A stretch of 64,000 bases of DNA, taken from contig NC_083598.1 in NCBI RefSeq assembly GCF_020882245.1, forward strand, positions 52,365,858 through 52,429,857, in the 5' to 3' direction. Position 1 is the first letter of the stretch, and each line of letters opens with the position of its first letter. Below are positions 50,482 through 63,700 of the stretch, piece by piece. The notes below the pieces were generated by a model, which was not told the DNA's origin, made no database searches, and saw only the letters and a program-made list of their open reading frames with translations. The translations under genes and the position numbers were made by a program. This DNA is from Rhopalosiphum padi. Its lineage: Eukaryota; Arthropoda; Insecta; Hemiptera; Aphididae.

Positions 50482-53400
50482 GTATGATAATAATAGTACT
50501 ATAATATTGTAATATAATAATATTATTGATAATAATAATAGATAATTTTACGGTGATAACCCTGCACCGTTCGATTTTGTTGACGAAAACCTCGTCTAGG
50601 CAATTTAACGCGAGTTAACGCACGTGCGTTTACAGTAAATAAAATATATCTATTACACATCAATTTAACAGAATATATAATTACAGTGTAAATAATAATA
50701 ATAATAAGTAATATAATATACCGATGCATAATAATAATATATATATAATATACTGTATGACTTAGTGCACGATCGGTTTAAAGCGATTAAACGAAGCGTA
50801 CAATACTTGTCAGTAAGGTTATAACGCAGTTCATTTAGACGATTTAGTTGATACCTCTAAATTGTGTATTATTATACTATTCAAAATAATATTATCAGGC
50901 GAGGTCCATGATCATTTTATTAAAATTATTGTAATCTTATTTATATAACATTAGTACGCATTATAATAAATAAGAATTTATTATTGACTAAAATATGTTC
51001 AATTATTTTATCTTGTCGAACCGAGGAACTGACCTCATAAAATGGTGTCAATATTAATTAAGTATATCATTAAGTATAGTAAAACTGTAGAGGATTGAAA
51101 TGATTATACGGTAAAATATGTGGTAAAAATGTAAAAAGTCGAAAGTTTAAAGCGGTTACCCAAATTCAATAGTTGGAATTGTCGAAAGTCGTTTTACCAA
51201 CTTTTAATTTCTATATACCTAATTATAACGTGTTCAAATAAATAATTATGTATTATTTTTAATAAAATAATTTTTGAATAATATGGTAGTCGAACATAAT
51301 AGAATTTGTGACACTGGCGTAAAATAGGCGAAAACCAAGAATAAGTAGATAAAATAGTAACAACTAATTTTAATATTTTATAATATGAAAAATAATTCTA
51401 TATTTTATAATTAAATCAAACTAGAATCTAATAGAGAATCATTATAATTATGGCAATAATATGTATAATTATTTATCAGTGTTTATAATATTATTTGAAT
51501 TGTGGCGTATTCCGGTATCTACAATGGCGTAGGTACCCAGAATATTATTAGTACTTTTGTTCACTCACAAGAAGCCACTTTTGTATCAATCCACTAGGAA
51601 TGTACAAAAGAGCTAATCGAAAAGAAAATTACTTCATTTATATAATATTTCGATAACAAAATACCTATTTTCCATAAAAACTTAGCTACTTATTTATAAA
51701 AACAGTTCAACAATTGAATTGTTTTTTACACCGATATTAATTTTAAGTCAAATTTAACGAGATAATTTTTATTTAGATAGATTATTCCATTAATAATTAG
51801 CAGTATATTTGAGACTCAAGTACCTACATTATTAATGTAAATTAATATGTATGAAAATATAAACTTCTTAAGAAGATGTCGTACCCGCTTTCTTGTCTTC
51901 GTCTTACCACCTAATGCATAACATACCAAATTTAATGTTCGGATACGGAATAATCCATTTTATTCTGTATTTTTAATACTAAAACAAATTTTCATTTCGT
52001 AGGAAGTCTTTATTCTACGTATTTATTACGTATTATAATTTATAACGATAGACTAACTATTTTTTAAATTCATAAATACTTGGAAAATTCCGTCTATATT
52101 TTATTTTTTTTAAACTTTTATAATGAAATATGTAAAATATTGTAAAATATACTTAATTGTTTTGATATTATTTTTTTAACGCCTTATACCTCACATATTT
52201 TTCAAATTTAAAGCTTAACAGTAGCATTTAAATCTACTTGTTTATTGGAGTAACCGTGTAGTTACACGATTTTTGGCTTCACTTTTCACGGGGGTTTTTT
52301 GTAGTATAATTACTTTTTAACTATAACTTATTCCACTATAGAGGAAAACTGAAATTTTAAATCAATGGTTAACACGTTTCTAGAATTTTATTTTATTTTT
52401 GTTTTTTAATAAACGTGATCATATTCTAAAGATTATCAAATTTCAAATCACACGTACATAAGCATTACTCCGACTTTTGTAGTTATACTGATATAGTCCA
52501 ACCACATCTCGGCTATTCATTTGATGTGGTGGTCATCAAAAATTTGTCACAAATTTTATATTATCAATATAAAAATATTAGTAAATTATAAATAAATTGG
52601 TTTAGGTTAACAGGAACTTCGAATCTAAAATATTCAGTTAAACTAAATGAATATAGAAACCATAAGATGACACACATTATATTATTTTGATTATTTTGTG
52701 TCACTAACGTCGACACAAGACAGTAATTAGGACTCGGGAGTAATAATCGCACTTAAACATCTACTCTACGGATCTACCGCGCTTGCTAAAATTTCTTTGG
52801 CAGTTATTGGTAGTTTTTACTTACTTATTACGCACTTATTTCTACTGAAATAAATGACTTCTTAAAAGTACCAACTGTAGACTCAATTACTAATTAAAAG
52901 ATAAAAGCTATTGAAACTTTTGGAGCAGTCGCTCTGCCCTAAATTACTGCCACGGGGAAAATAAAATCATTGAAACATCAACTCGATCTATGTATTGCCA
53001 AAAGTCTAAAACTCAAAATACGCGTTAAGAAATTTTTTGCTATTGAACGAAATGAACGAATTGAAACGAGTGTGGTGATTACTTTCACCACACGAGTGTG
53101 GTGTAATTATATTAATATTACAAATTTCTTATAGTATTGTAGATAATTCTTGATCTTATCCATTTACCTATGTATTAATCTGTTTTGAATTATATAATAT
53201 ATACATAAAAAAATTGTATAGTAAAATAAACAACCTATTATTATTGCATTAATTCAATCCACTTATCAGCTTAAAATCTAGTAATTTGAAACTTTTATAA
53301 ATTAACCAAGATATTTTATACTACACTTGCTTATTAGGGAGTATTTATATAAATGTTCATGAAAAATTATGTATATGCATATAGTATATACGAGTACCTA

Positions 53401-54454
53401 CGTATATAGTTTATTTAGCCTACGTATAAATGTGAAATTGATTGACATACGACCGAACATTCTCACATCATTAATAGCAATTTAAATTTTCCAAATGTAT
53501 ATTTAATTAATTTTTTCATGATATGTCTAAAATGTATTTTTGTTAATTTATAATACATTTTTAATTTTTAGATACATCGAACTATAATTTGATCCATTAA
53601 ATTAAAACATATTTAGTAATTTATATTCATGTAAGTCAGATAAATAATATCATAAGTTTACTACAATATTGTAAAAGTTCACTAAAGAAATCTTAGGTTA
53701 AGTTTGGGTATTAATTAAAATTAAACTACCTATAACTTATAAGTTATACAGGTAAATTATGTAAAATACAAAATATTGCAAACATGTTTGGAAATTTATA
53801 GAAGTTTAGATAAATTCTGATAAAATTATCTTCACTAATGAAAACTACAATTTAATAATATAAATATTTAAAATATTTTTATTAATAAATGTTGTAAAGT
53901 ATTTGAGTAAAAGTATTCGTCACATATTTTTTTTTTTTTATTACACTTACATTTTTTCAAAAATGAATTTGTAATTTGTAATTGTATTTTAATGTTATTT
54001 ATCAATAAATTTCAAGTAACTACACTATAATTCGAGTATTCGATGAAAGCGTGTTCAATGTAATTATGTAAAATGGCTTATTATGATATAAATAGTATAT
54101 TATTTATACCACGTATATTGATAATTGTTAATTTTTATTTTCAAGCATCCAATAGTTATTTTATAATACCTACAACCATGTTAAATTGTTTAATAACCTA
54201 ACCTAATCTAGCTATCATAATATAAGAAATAATATTAAACAGTTGATGTTTATGTAATTAAAATATTTTCTATTCTAATATTTTTTTTATTTATAAAGTT
54301 TATATGGTCCACTATAATGTATTTAAAGTAAGATTATGTTTTTCTAACAGTTTTGGGGATTTAAACAGGATTATACGTTTCATTTGCAAACATGTGTACT
54401 CTTTACTCTTTTCGTTTTTTTTTCTAACTGACGTGTACTATCCATTATCTATAG
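50482..54454. other. Intergenic or intron, no gene recognised
   Basis: AT-rich throughout. Contains a short hairpin at 53070-53093 described separately. No exon is supported. Confidence 0.4.
53068..53103. repeat. Hairpin plus direct repeat
   Basis: gtgtggtga (53070-53078) pairs perfectly with tcaccacac (53085-53093) around a 6-base loop. The 11-mer cgagtgtggtg then occurs again at 53093-53103. Confidence 0.6.
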
Positions 54455-54488
54455 AATGTAATAATGTTAAGGAAACACTATATTCTCC

Positions 54489-54608
54489 ATGGGCACGTGT
54501 ATCCTTGTGGGTTTAATTGTCACCCTCCTTGTGGTCGGCGGGACTTACGAAAGTCAGCCAAAACGATTTACGGCTTTGGAGAATTTACGTGACTCCGCAC
54601 AATTCGTG
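54489..54608 (+). CDS. Tentative signal-peptide exon
   Basis: Forty codons from an ATG at 54489 to a donor gtg|gtatga (phase 0), preceded by a T-rich tract and an acceptor at 54453-54454. Residues 1-18 are a clean hydrophobic leader (MGTCILVGLIVTLLVVGG), followed by a polar segment (TYESQPKRF, then ALENLRD). This has the shape of the first coding exon of a secreted or neuropeptide-like protein. I do not recognise the family and found no second exon. The less AT-rich, codon-like composition over this stretch, in a very AT-rich setting, is the main support. Confidence 0.4.
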
Positions 54609-57600
54609 GTATGAATAATAGCATTTATATAGTCTTTTTTTTTTATTCCCTAACATTTTGTTTTCTGTACATAAACATTATTTGTACATTTTTGGCAGAA
54701 TAACCAATTATTTATGAATAATAAAACATGGTTATAATTAGTATTTGTTACGCACGCGTAAGACTAAACTTGACTTAATAATATATTATAAGGTACACTT
54801 AAATGTGTTTAAGTGAACATTTATCAAAATCTAACAAATTTCTTTATTAAAATAAACGTAGGTATGATTATTATTATACTATTGATAAAATCGTTTCTTT
54901 AATTTCTTAAATTAAAATTATTAAATTTACTATTTTAATTTATTACATTATTATAAAAAATCGCATAACCATTTTAAATTAAATAAAATACTTATAACAA
55001 ACTTATTAAAATTTAATCTATTAAATGTTAAATCTAATGAATGTATTCAAAGTGTTGTACAATTGAATTAAACCAGTTTTATTGATAGAAAAAAAAAATA
55101 CTTTATTTTCATTATTTTATCATTATATGTTATAAATTATAACAATAATTGTTTTTTCATTAATAAAATCAACGAATGATAATATTTGGCTTACGATATC
55201 ACTTATCTATGTCAAGCTTGTTAAATAATATTTATATAATATACATAAAATAATTCCTATATATTTATGAGTTTATTACTTATAAATAGTGTGTGTTTCG
55301 AAGCTATTTTTTAACAAGAATTTAAATGAGTAACTAATAAATATAATAATACCTATCAAGTACTATATGTATCATTACCTATTTATTAATAAATTATAAT
55401 TTATAAATATATAATATACAACAAATTCACTTTACAAAACTATACATCAATTTGTACATGTTCCGTGTAAAAATGTTTAGCACATACATTTATACATCAG
55501 TTTTAAAAACTTTAATAACATCTAACATAAGTTAACTGATCACAATGTTTTATTGTATATCTATACTTATCATTGTTATAAAAAATATAATAGTTATGAA
55601 ACAACGACCTAGTAAAATTTAAAATAGTTAAAAATACAATCTTATTAAAAATTGCATGTAATGTTTTAGGTCCTATTTATTTTTGTACAAGCAAATAAAA
55701 TGTGTTGATTTCAATAACGACTTTATTAAACTATACAACTAATTAGTATAAGACGTTTAATAAATTATATACTTGTCAAAATGATTGTTGAATGTGTATG
55801 ATACCATGCAAATACACTTAACTGTTTTTATAAGACTGCTTCCAGACATATTTATATATTATTATTATTTTTATAAACGTCAATATGAAATAGTGAAATA
55901 GTGTGTATATAAAAAAAACGAGTGCAAAGGTCAAATGGGTGAAAGCCAAAACCAATATAAGAGGCAGACAAATCAATAATTCTATGATGCGAGTACAATT
56001 ATTATATAGTGGCATTAGTGGTCAAAATGTTTTTCTTGTCTATTGACAACTCTTATGCTTTGTAATTTATATATTATTTATTTATAGATAGGTAGTTTTC
56101 TTTAAAATAGTCTTCTCGCGTACACATATGATTTTCCTACATATACTGTGTGCACATGGCTGTGTACAAAAATAAAATTTTAAGACAAACAAAAATACTA
56201 AAATAAGTTTAAGTGCATGCCAATCACAGCTATGGCTGAAGACTTTGATAATACAACTATATATTATATTTTCATTAAGAATGTCGTAGAAGAAATTAAG
56301 TTAGTTACGTCATATAATGTTCATTTCCATGTACACACTCGTTCTATATCTATATCTATTATTTACATTCATGAGACGTAATTCAACTAAAATTAATTTA
56401 GGATATCTATATAGTGATTAAATTTTGGACTTTTACTCACACGTCATATTACATTATTGGAAGACAGATTTGCATTTAAATAAATTATTATTTCGATTTT
56501 TTTTTCAACCAAGTTCTTTAAAAAGTTTTTACAACATTTTACTAAACTTAAAATTGTTGTGTACTACATAAATAATATCTTTAAGAAAACTTGTTTCACA
56601 CTTAAAAAAATCTAATTTATTTAATATAAACGAAAGATACTTACAAACATTTATAAAAAGTCAATTTTTTTGTAAAAAAAAATGAATTGAAAACATCTTT
56701 TAAAAAGTTATATTTTATAATTTTTTTTTAACTTTTTCCATTATTATCATATCAACTATTTTGTATGTGAAATACAATTATAGGTACTTTGTACTTATAA
56801 TCCAATAACAACTGTCAATAAACATGAAATCAATTTAATGAATCATATAATAATAAAACTTTTATGAAGTGTTAATTGTGTTATATTATATATTTTAAAT
56901 TATTAATATTATTCAATATCGGCATATCACATTTTATATTTTAATTATTTATTTCTATCTGGTATTATATAAAAATATAAAGTTAGTTTTTTTTTATTAA
57001 TATAAAAAGGAAGTAAGTACCTAACTACATTGGTATTATAGGTATTATAGGTATTATAGGTATTATAATATACCTAATATTCGGTGACATCGAAATACAT
57101 TTTTACGCGATTCTTCCTCTACATTTTATTATAATTAATAATTATATTATCATATTAGAAACTATAATTTGCACATCTCCGTCCGTGGTAAAACATGATG
57201 TGATTAACACAATATTGGGCACATCTTGCGCTTCCACCAGAGCGTATTTCTATTACACTCAAAGTCTTGAAATGCAAATAATATTTTCTAAACTAAACAT
57301 TGGTTAACATCGCTTTCGATTTCAGAATTGAATGTCTGCAAAATAGCTATAATTTATAAGTCCTAAAAAATGTTCAATAAAATTCCTTAATAAACATATT
57401 GTTCGTAATAAAATAATGAGTACAAATAAAACACACAAATAATGCACTAGAAACATATTACAGTAAATTTTTAAAATTTAGTTGTCTTGACCATCACACT
57501 AATATGTATGAAAGTTTTTAGATAAACTAAATAAAATAAAAGCATGACATAATCCATCAAATTATAATTCAAATAATGTCTGGGTCATATGAAAATTAAA

Positions 57601-59552
57601 TAACAAACTGTGAATCGATGAGTAAAAGATACTAGATATATCAAGGAATAATACATATACATTAGTAACATTATACATCCAGAATATAGACAGAATAATT
57701 ATTATGTTTCAATACATAGCTTAAAACTTAAAAACTATTTTGAAAAAAAACAACGAATGATCTATACATTAATAAATACTTAATATATATGTCATTCTTA
57801 ACTTATATTATATTTAATCACTATTAATTTATTTAGCAGTGCTTATTATTGTGTATGTTTTAAATTGCATGATCAACGCGAGAAGATAAAAAAAAAAAAG
57901 GACATTATAAAACATATTTTTTTGCAGATAATATATCATAAAACATCGCATTCTTCTAATTATCGCTCAGTGATAATCACGTACAATGCAAAAATCGCAT
58001 TAAAATTATAATAATAATTTTGCGAGATCGTGGAGCAAGTACAAATATACATATGGGAATAGTAGATCAGTTATCAGTATATCATACTAATTACTAACGC
58101 ATTATGTAAATAAAGTACCTCATAAAATTAAAATTATAATATTATACACTTTTTTGATGAGTTGATAATATAAAATCAATTTTAAAATCACTATTATTAA
58201 CCTTTTATAGAATATATAATACATTCAATTTAATACAATACCTTATTCATGTTTGGCATGTATAATAGCACACAATCAGCTCATTGTTTATAATGATATC
58301 ATGATCGATCGTGCTGTGCACGAAATTGAAATGTTTATGTTATAATATCTTATATGAATATGGTAATGCATGGAATAGTTGGACTGAACGAATCAGTAGA
58401 CAAAACATAAAAGTCGTGATGGTTGATTTACTTCAAGTGGGTTCGTATACATATATAGCACTTTCGCCAATATCATTTTAAATATTTATTAACGACTTGG
58501 GTAATTTAGGGTTAAGCGAAATACAAGTGGATGAAACTGCCCTAATGGCTCAAGAGAGAATTATATAGTTACGCGAAAGCCATTAACAAAACCTAGTTTC
58601 AAAACTAGTTACTTCATAAGTCATTGATGATTGGATCAAAGTGTGTTTTTAAAAAACAAACCTTTTCGAATATTCAAAACAATTTTTTTTTTGACATTTC
58701 AGGTAACATGCCTACAAAAAACAAACATGTTTAAAAAAATGCATTTGAATAAATAATATAAAATTATAGTTATAAAATGAAGCCTAAAAAAGGTTACACA
58801 AAAGTTTATTTTAAAAATTTAAACATGTATAATTGACTTTTACACACAGGTAATGAATTATGAAAAATTAAATTGAAATGAAACCAAATTTTTTATATCA
58901 ACATGATAAAACCATTTAAAAAAATAATAGACTATTTGTTTTCCTTCAATCATAATAATATGGTGTGTGAACACAAGTATTTACGCAATGAAACTTATTA
59001 CATTATTGAACGTTATGTATTCAAAAAGTTCATATTTAATTTGATTATAAGCCATACGCTTTTATACTTAAGTAAATACGAAAGCACACACTTGATACTT
59101 TGTTATTAAATTTAATTTGCACTTCAGAGCAGGTTTGTTTGCGAATAAATAAATTTATTATGTTTGAATTGTAATAGAATTTTACATTAAACAATGGCAA
59201 AAATTTGATTTTTTTTTGTATTTTTGAACAATAATCATAATATCAAGACTATTTAATTATTGATAAATACCGTTGTTGGAATGTACAAGAAAGATTAGAT
59301 ATTATAGAACGATCAACAGTTATGATTAATGAGAATATTACATAAACGCTACTCGATGCGATGTACTGTATTGATAATTTACATAAAAATATATATATAT
59401 ATAAATTAAAATTAATACATTAATATAAAATAGTATATGGGTAAATTAAATATCAGCTTTTTTTTTAATAGGTATAATATTCAATATTGTTTCACGTTTT
59501 ATTAACGGTATAGAGTAGATTACTAATATATTATTACCTTCAAATTGTCTAT
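54609..59552. other. Intergenic or intron, no gene recognised
   Basis: AT-rich with several (TA)n stretches. A short tandem repeat at 57032-57067 is listed separately. No exon supported. Confidence 0.4.
57032..57067. repeat. Tandem repeat, 4 x 9 bp
   Basis: Four perfect copies of ggtattata. Confidence 0.9.
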
Positions 59553-59554
59553 TA

Positions 59555-59924
59555 CCACGTTTATATGCAGCATGCAGTTAATGCGCATCAATTCAATTCG
59601 CATTGAGTTAGTCCGAGAATTGGGCGCATATAAACGCATTTTTAATTCGTATTAAACTAATGTGCATTTAATTCGATTCGTCAAATCGAATTAACTCTTA
59701 CTTCGGGATCAAGAAATGCGCGTAGACGCTTTAATGCGAATCAATATTTTAGCGGGAACTTTAAAATATCAAATTATAATTATTTTGGTCATGGTATCCA
59801 AAGTATAATAAGCCATGGACTATTCACATTAACTTTTGATTTTATTCAACATCTAATCTTGATATTTTAGGTGCATATAAACCGATCCCCTAACGCAAAT
59901 TAACTTCTGTATATATAAACGTGG
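59555..59924. mobile_element. TIR element (370 bp), TA-flanked
   Basis: Left end ccacgtttatatgcag; right end, reversed, ccacgtttatatatacag, with both inner sides continuing in aagttaatttgcg-like or cagttaatgcg sequence. TA borders each side (59553-59554 and 59925-59926). The interior is rich in aattcg and attcgcat motifs, some palindromic. No transposase. A TA target suggests Tc1/mariner-like mobilisation, but the ends are not a named family I recognise. Confidence 0.68.
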
Positions 59925-60186
59925 TATATATTTTTTATTGTCACGTACATCGTCGACGTAGTAAGTACACCGAGACGCGTCTACATAATAATCTCGTGAC
60001 CTTCAATATGATAACATAGCGTTTCGTTGTATAACCGATGTCGGTTGCATTTTTCACTGTATTTGTCTATCATCGGCAATGCATAATAAATAATACGCAT
60101 ATTTTTATATTTGATTTTCTAGATCACACGCGTATTGCTGTTGCTGCAGATTTGACGCCAACGTGAACACAATAATACTTAGAAAA

Positions 60187-60723
60187 ATGAGCGTCGACTG
60201 TGTTTACACCAGTGCAGTGACGTTATTGCTGTGTTGTTCTGCCGTACTTGGGCGGCCGTCGTCCAATGGCGGAGCGGACGGTGGCGGCGGTGGCGGGAGT
60301 GCAGGTGGTGCCGGCGCTGCCGGAGGTGGTGGCGCGGGCGGCGGCGGCGGTGGTGGGTCAGCCGTCGACGACACCGACGAGAGCCCGGTGGTGGTAACCA
60401 GCACCGGCCTGGTGCAGGGGTACACGAAAATCATTGCGAACCGCGAGGTGCGGGTGTACACGGGCATACCGTTCGCCAAGCCCCCGGTGGGTCATCTCAG
60501 GTTCCGGCGCCCGGTGCCCGTCGATCCCTGGCCAGGCGTGCTGAACGCCACCAGGTTGCCGAATACGTGCTACCAAGAGCGGTACGAGTACTTTCCCGGG
60601 TTCGTTGGCGAGGAGATGTGGAACCCGAACACCAAGCTCTCCGAGGACTGCTTGTACTTGAATATTTGGATACCAAGGAAACAACGCACCAGGCACCATT
60701 CGAACAACGCGCATCACGCCAAG
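60187..60723 (+). CDS. ace: Acetylcholinesterase, Drosophila-Ace (ace2) type, first coding exon (partial gene)
   Basis: One exon, 179 codons, phase-0 donor aag|gtgag at 60723. AChE hydrolyses acetylcholine at cholinergic synapses and is the target of organophosphate and carbamate insecticides. The signal peptide is at about 1-22, followed by a glycine-rich low-complexity spacer (about 28-57) and the start of the carboxylesterase domain. Key motifs are TGIPFAKPPVGHLRFRRP, then the QERYEYFPGF stretch, WNPNT and EDCLYLNIW, the second carboxylesterase signature. The cysteine before QERY and that in EDCLY are the family's first disulfide pair. The YEYFPGF run is like Drosophila Ace, unlike the insect ace1 paralogue. 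The oxyanion Gly-Gly and catalytic Ser/Glu/His lie in later exons outside the window. ATG 60187 is preferred; the longer frame begins at a GTG (60163). An acceptor at about 60150 implies at least one upstream non-coding exon. Confidence 0.92.
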
Positions 60724-63700
60724 GTGAGTCTCGTCCTGCAGCCCTGCCTGCACTCAAAACTTTATAACATATTCGAATGATCAGGGGTTATGGGTTACAC
60801 AGTGTTCACATAACGGTGAACCGAAGGTTCGGAAGGGGGCTAACCTCGAGAAAAATTATCAAATCACGTTTATCGGTTGATTTATATTTTATATTTTATA
60901 TAAATTGTTATACTCCACATCAGACAACACTACAACGGTATATACCTGTTTACTTATACATTTACACAATTACACATAATATAACCTGTCGTATTATTGG
61001 GTGGTTCTCAAATTAAGTATAACAATATTACTAATAAGGAATATTAGTCGTAAATGTTTGTACGTTATCTTCGGAAAACGTCGACTAGCAAGGTGGGGGA
61101 AATTTGGGCTCGCCACTTCCGCGACCGGAGCGGTCAATCGGTAAGCGCGAAAAGTGATTATTCTCTTTTGAGACATAGTGGTATTACCTATACACGATAT
61201 TGTTTATTTTATATATTGTGTATACATATAATATGGTTTATCACTAGAGTTATGATGTTGCAGTTTTTTTAAGAACTCTTAAACAAAACATATCAATAAA
61301 AGCTAAAAAATACCGAAATTTCTACATAAAAAAAAACTAAAAACCTTTGAAAATTTTTTCGGATGCATGTCGATTGATCAAAAACAATTTATCGTAAAAA
61401 AATTGTTTAAAAAACTATTTTACGGCAGTAAATTGTTAGCGACAAGTTATTATAGGTACTTATATTATAACCATAAATTATAATTAGTTTGATTGATACC
61501 CAAATTAATACTTTAAGAAAAGTACTGGCTGTTTTTTAAATTTCATCAATAATGAAAAATTAAAAATGTTACCACTTCACTAGTTTTAGTATTTTTATGT
61601 AAGGATCTTGTTTATGTAATCTTTTAACTAAAAATACATGATAAGATAAACTAGAAAAAAAAATAAAAAGAAGAAACCAGCCAAAAATTTTAATATATTT
61701 ACAAATGTTGAACTTTTTTTTTTAAGAATTCGAAAGATTTTGCAATAACAAATAATGTCATTGAAGGTTGGCACAACTGTTTTATGTCGATTTTAAGTGA
61801 AAAAACATCCATCAATAAGACGTTTCATTTAAGCTTTAATAAAAAAGAATTATATTTTGAACAACGAATATTTAAAATTAAATTTGCTCTAAATACGAGT
61901 ATAGTGATGGTGAGCATTAATCGTTATCTCACTATAATTTTCAACTGAAAATTCTATTTTAATTTTTTATCAAATATTATTTATTTCTAATGATGTTAGT
62001 CTTATATTTTTATTTAATCTGTGTGTATTTTGTTTATTTATCATAATTATTAAAATAAAATTTCTGCCTAAGGGCAGAGTAATGGTAAATTCGCCACTGC
62101 GTGCGATCATTAAAATTTTTATTTTTAATTATTTAACGAACCATCGTCGCTATCATACTTATAGTAATTTTTGCGCCGTATTATAATTGTATTACATAAT
62201 ATACAGTCAATAATATTTAATCACAATAATAAGAGGAGACGAGCGTATTTTTCATCTATATTTTCCCTCGTTTTATTTCGAAAGATTTTTATATCTCAGA
62301 CTCCTTTCGTTAAAGCTCTGTTTTTCCATCTAGTCTCTACAATATATTTCTGTGTGCAATTATGTCGTGCCATGTGAAAACGCGTGCAACGACAGTATAT
62401 AATATATATATAATATATGTGTGTATATATTGTATAGACCGTTTTAATAAAATATCATTATTGGTACGACGAACATTTTTTGTTTATATTATTAGTTATT
62501 ACTATGTACGCCTTGTTATATCTACGACTACACTAATAGATTCGTCATTTCGTCTACTTATTACGATTCTCCCCTGTGCACGATCTAGTTGATTAAAAAT
62601 CTAAACTGACAAAACTTCCCCTATCCGTTACATAATAACACGTATATTCAGTGCTATGATAAAGTAATTGACTAAATAATACGAGTATTATATTAATTAT
62701 TTAATCGAAAATAATGTGATGTATAATAAATGTGATCAGACATCATATTATTATTAGGTATAATGTGAATAATTATCTTAACCTAAATTTTAACAAATTT
62801 TACAATTTCGATCATAATAAACAATTATTTTGTGATGACATTTTGAGTCAGAGCTTTGTTGGCTCATTAACAAAATATATTATCTATCAAAATATACGTT
62901 GATAATAACACCGTAAAAAAGATTTTACACCTGCGTATTAAATTATGGGCATAAATAATTTGGTTAGGAAATTAGGTAACCATGGCACATTATTAAACTT
63001 TTCAATAAACAATCAGCTTATATAACATTAAATCGATTTGAAAAAAGCCAGGGAAGTGACTTCCTTTCTGAGGTATAGCGGGTGTTGAGTATTCCTCGTC
63101 ACTGTAATGGATGTGTTAAATTTTAATTCAATGATTAATCGTTGTATAATTTATACCATGAAAAACGATTCTGAGTGGAAACAGTCTGTCAGCATAATAT
63201 CTAAGGGTATTTTATTATATAATACTTTTATTGCTATTTGTTATTTATTTTGTTTGTCTGACAGTATTGAGAATTAAGATAGGTTGAATTCGTTTTTCCA
63301 AAATCGAATCACATAATATAATATATTATATTTTACAATAACTATTAACTATTATGATTTATAATATTATTTCATAGTTATGTTATTATTTTATTAGCTA
63401 TTATTAACTTATAAGTCAAATCTGACTTTTTGACATACCACATGCAACAGTATGAAAAAATTATGGTATAGTTATTGTATAAATATAGCTAAAATATTAA
63501 TCTACATGTTTTGAAAATTTCATTATATGTAGAATAAAATATAATACTGTAGAACATGACGTAGGCTTGTACGTAATAGAGAAAAGTTTCAAGTCCTTAT
63601 TAGTAATATTTTTGATTTACAAAAAAGTGATTTAAATCGACATTTTTTTTGTTTCTTTAAATAACAAAGTTTGTTCCAAATTCAAATAATGCCTATAAGA

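Noticed and set aside
54192..54206. Telomeric (TTAGG)n repeat
   Set aside because: Only two partial units (cctaacctaa) are present.
50327..54608. Direct splicing of the 50327 exon to the 54489 ATG exon as one coding sequence
   Set aside because: The first ends in phase 2, and the second has its own ATG and leader. They cannot form one continuous signal-peptide protein in that order.
60163..60186. Start of ace at 60163
   Set aside because: The codon there is GTG. The first ATG in frame, followed directly by a signal peptide, is at 60187.
62085..62102. A hAT element end (ttcgccactg)
   Set aside because: The sequence resembles a CAGTGGCG end, but no matching left end or target duplication was found upstream.
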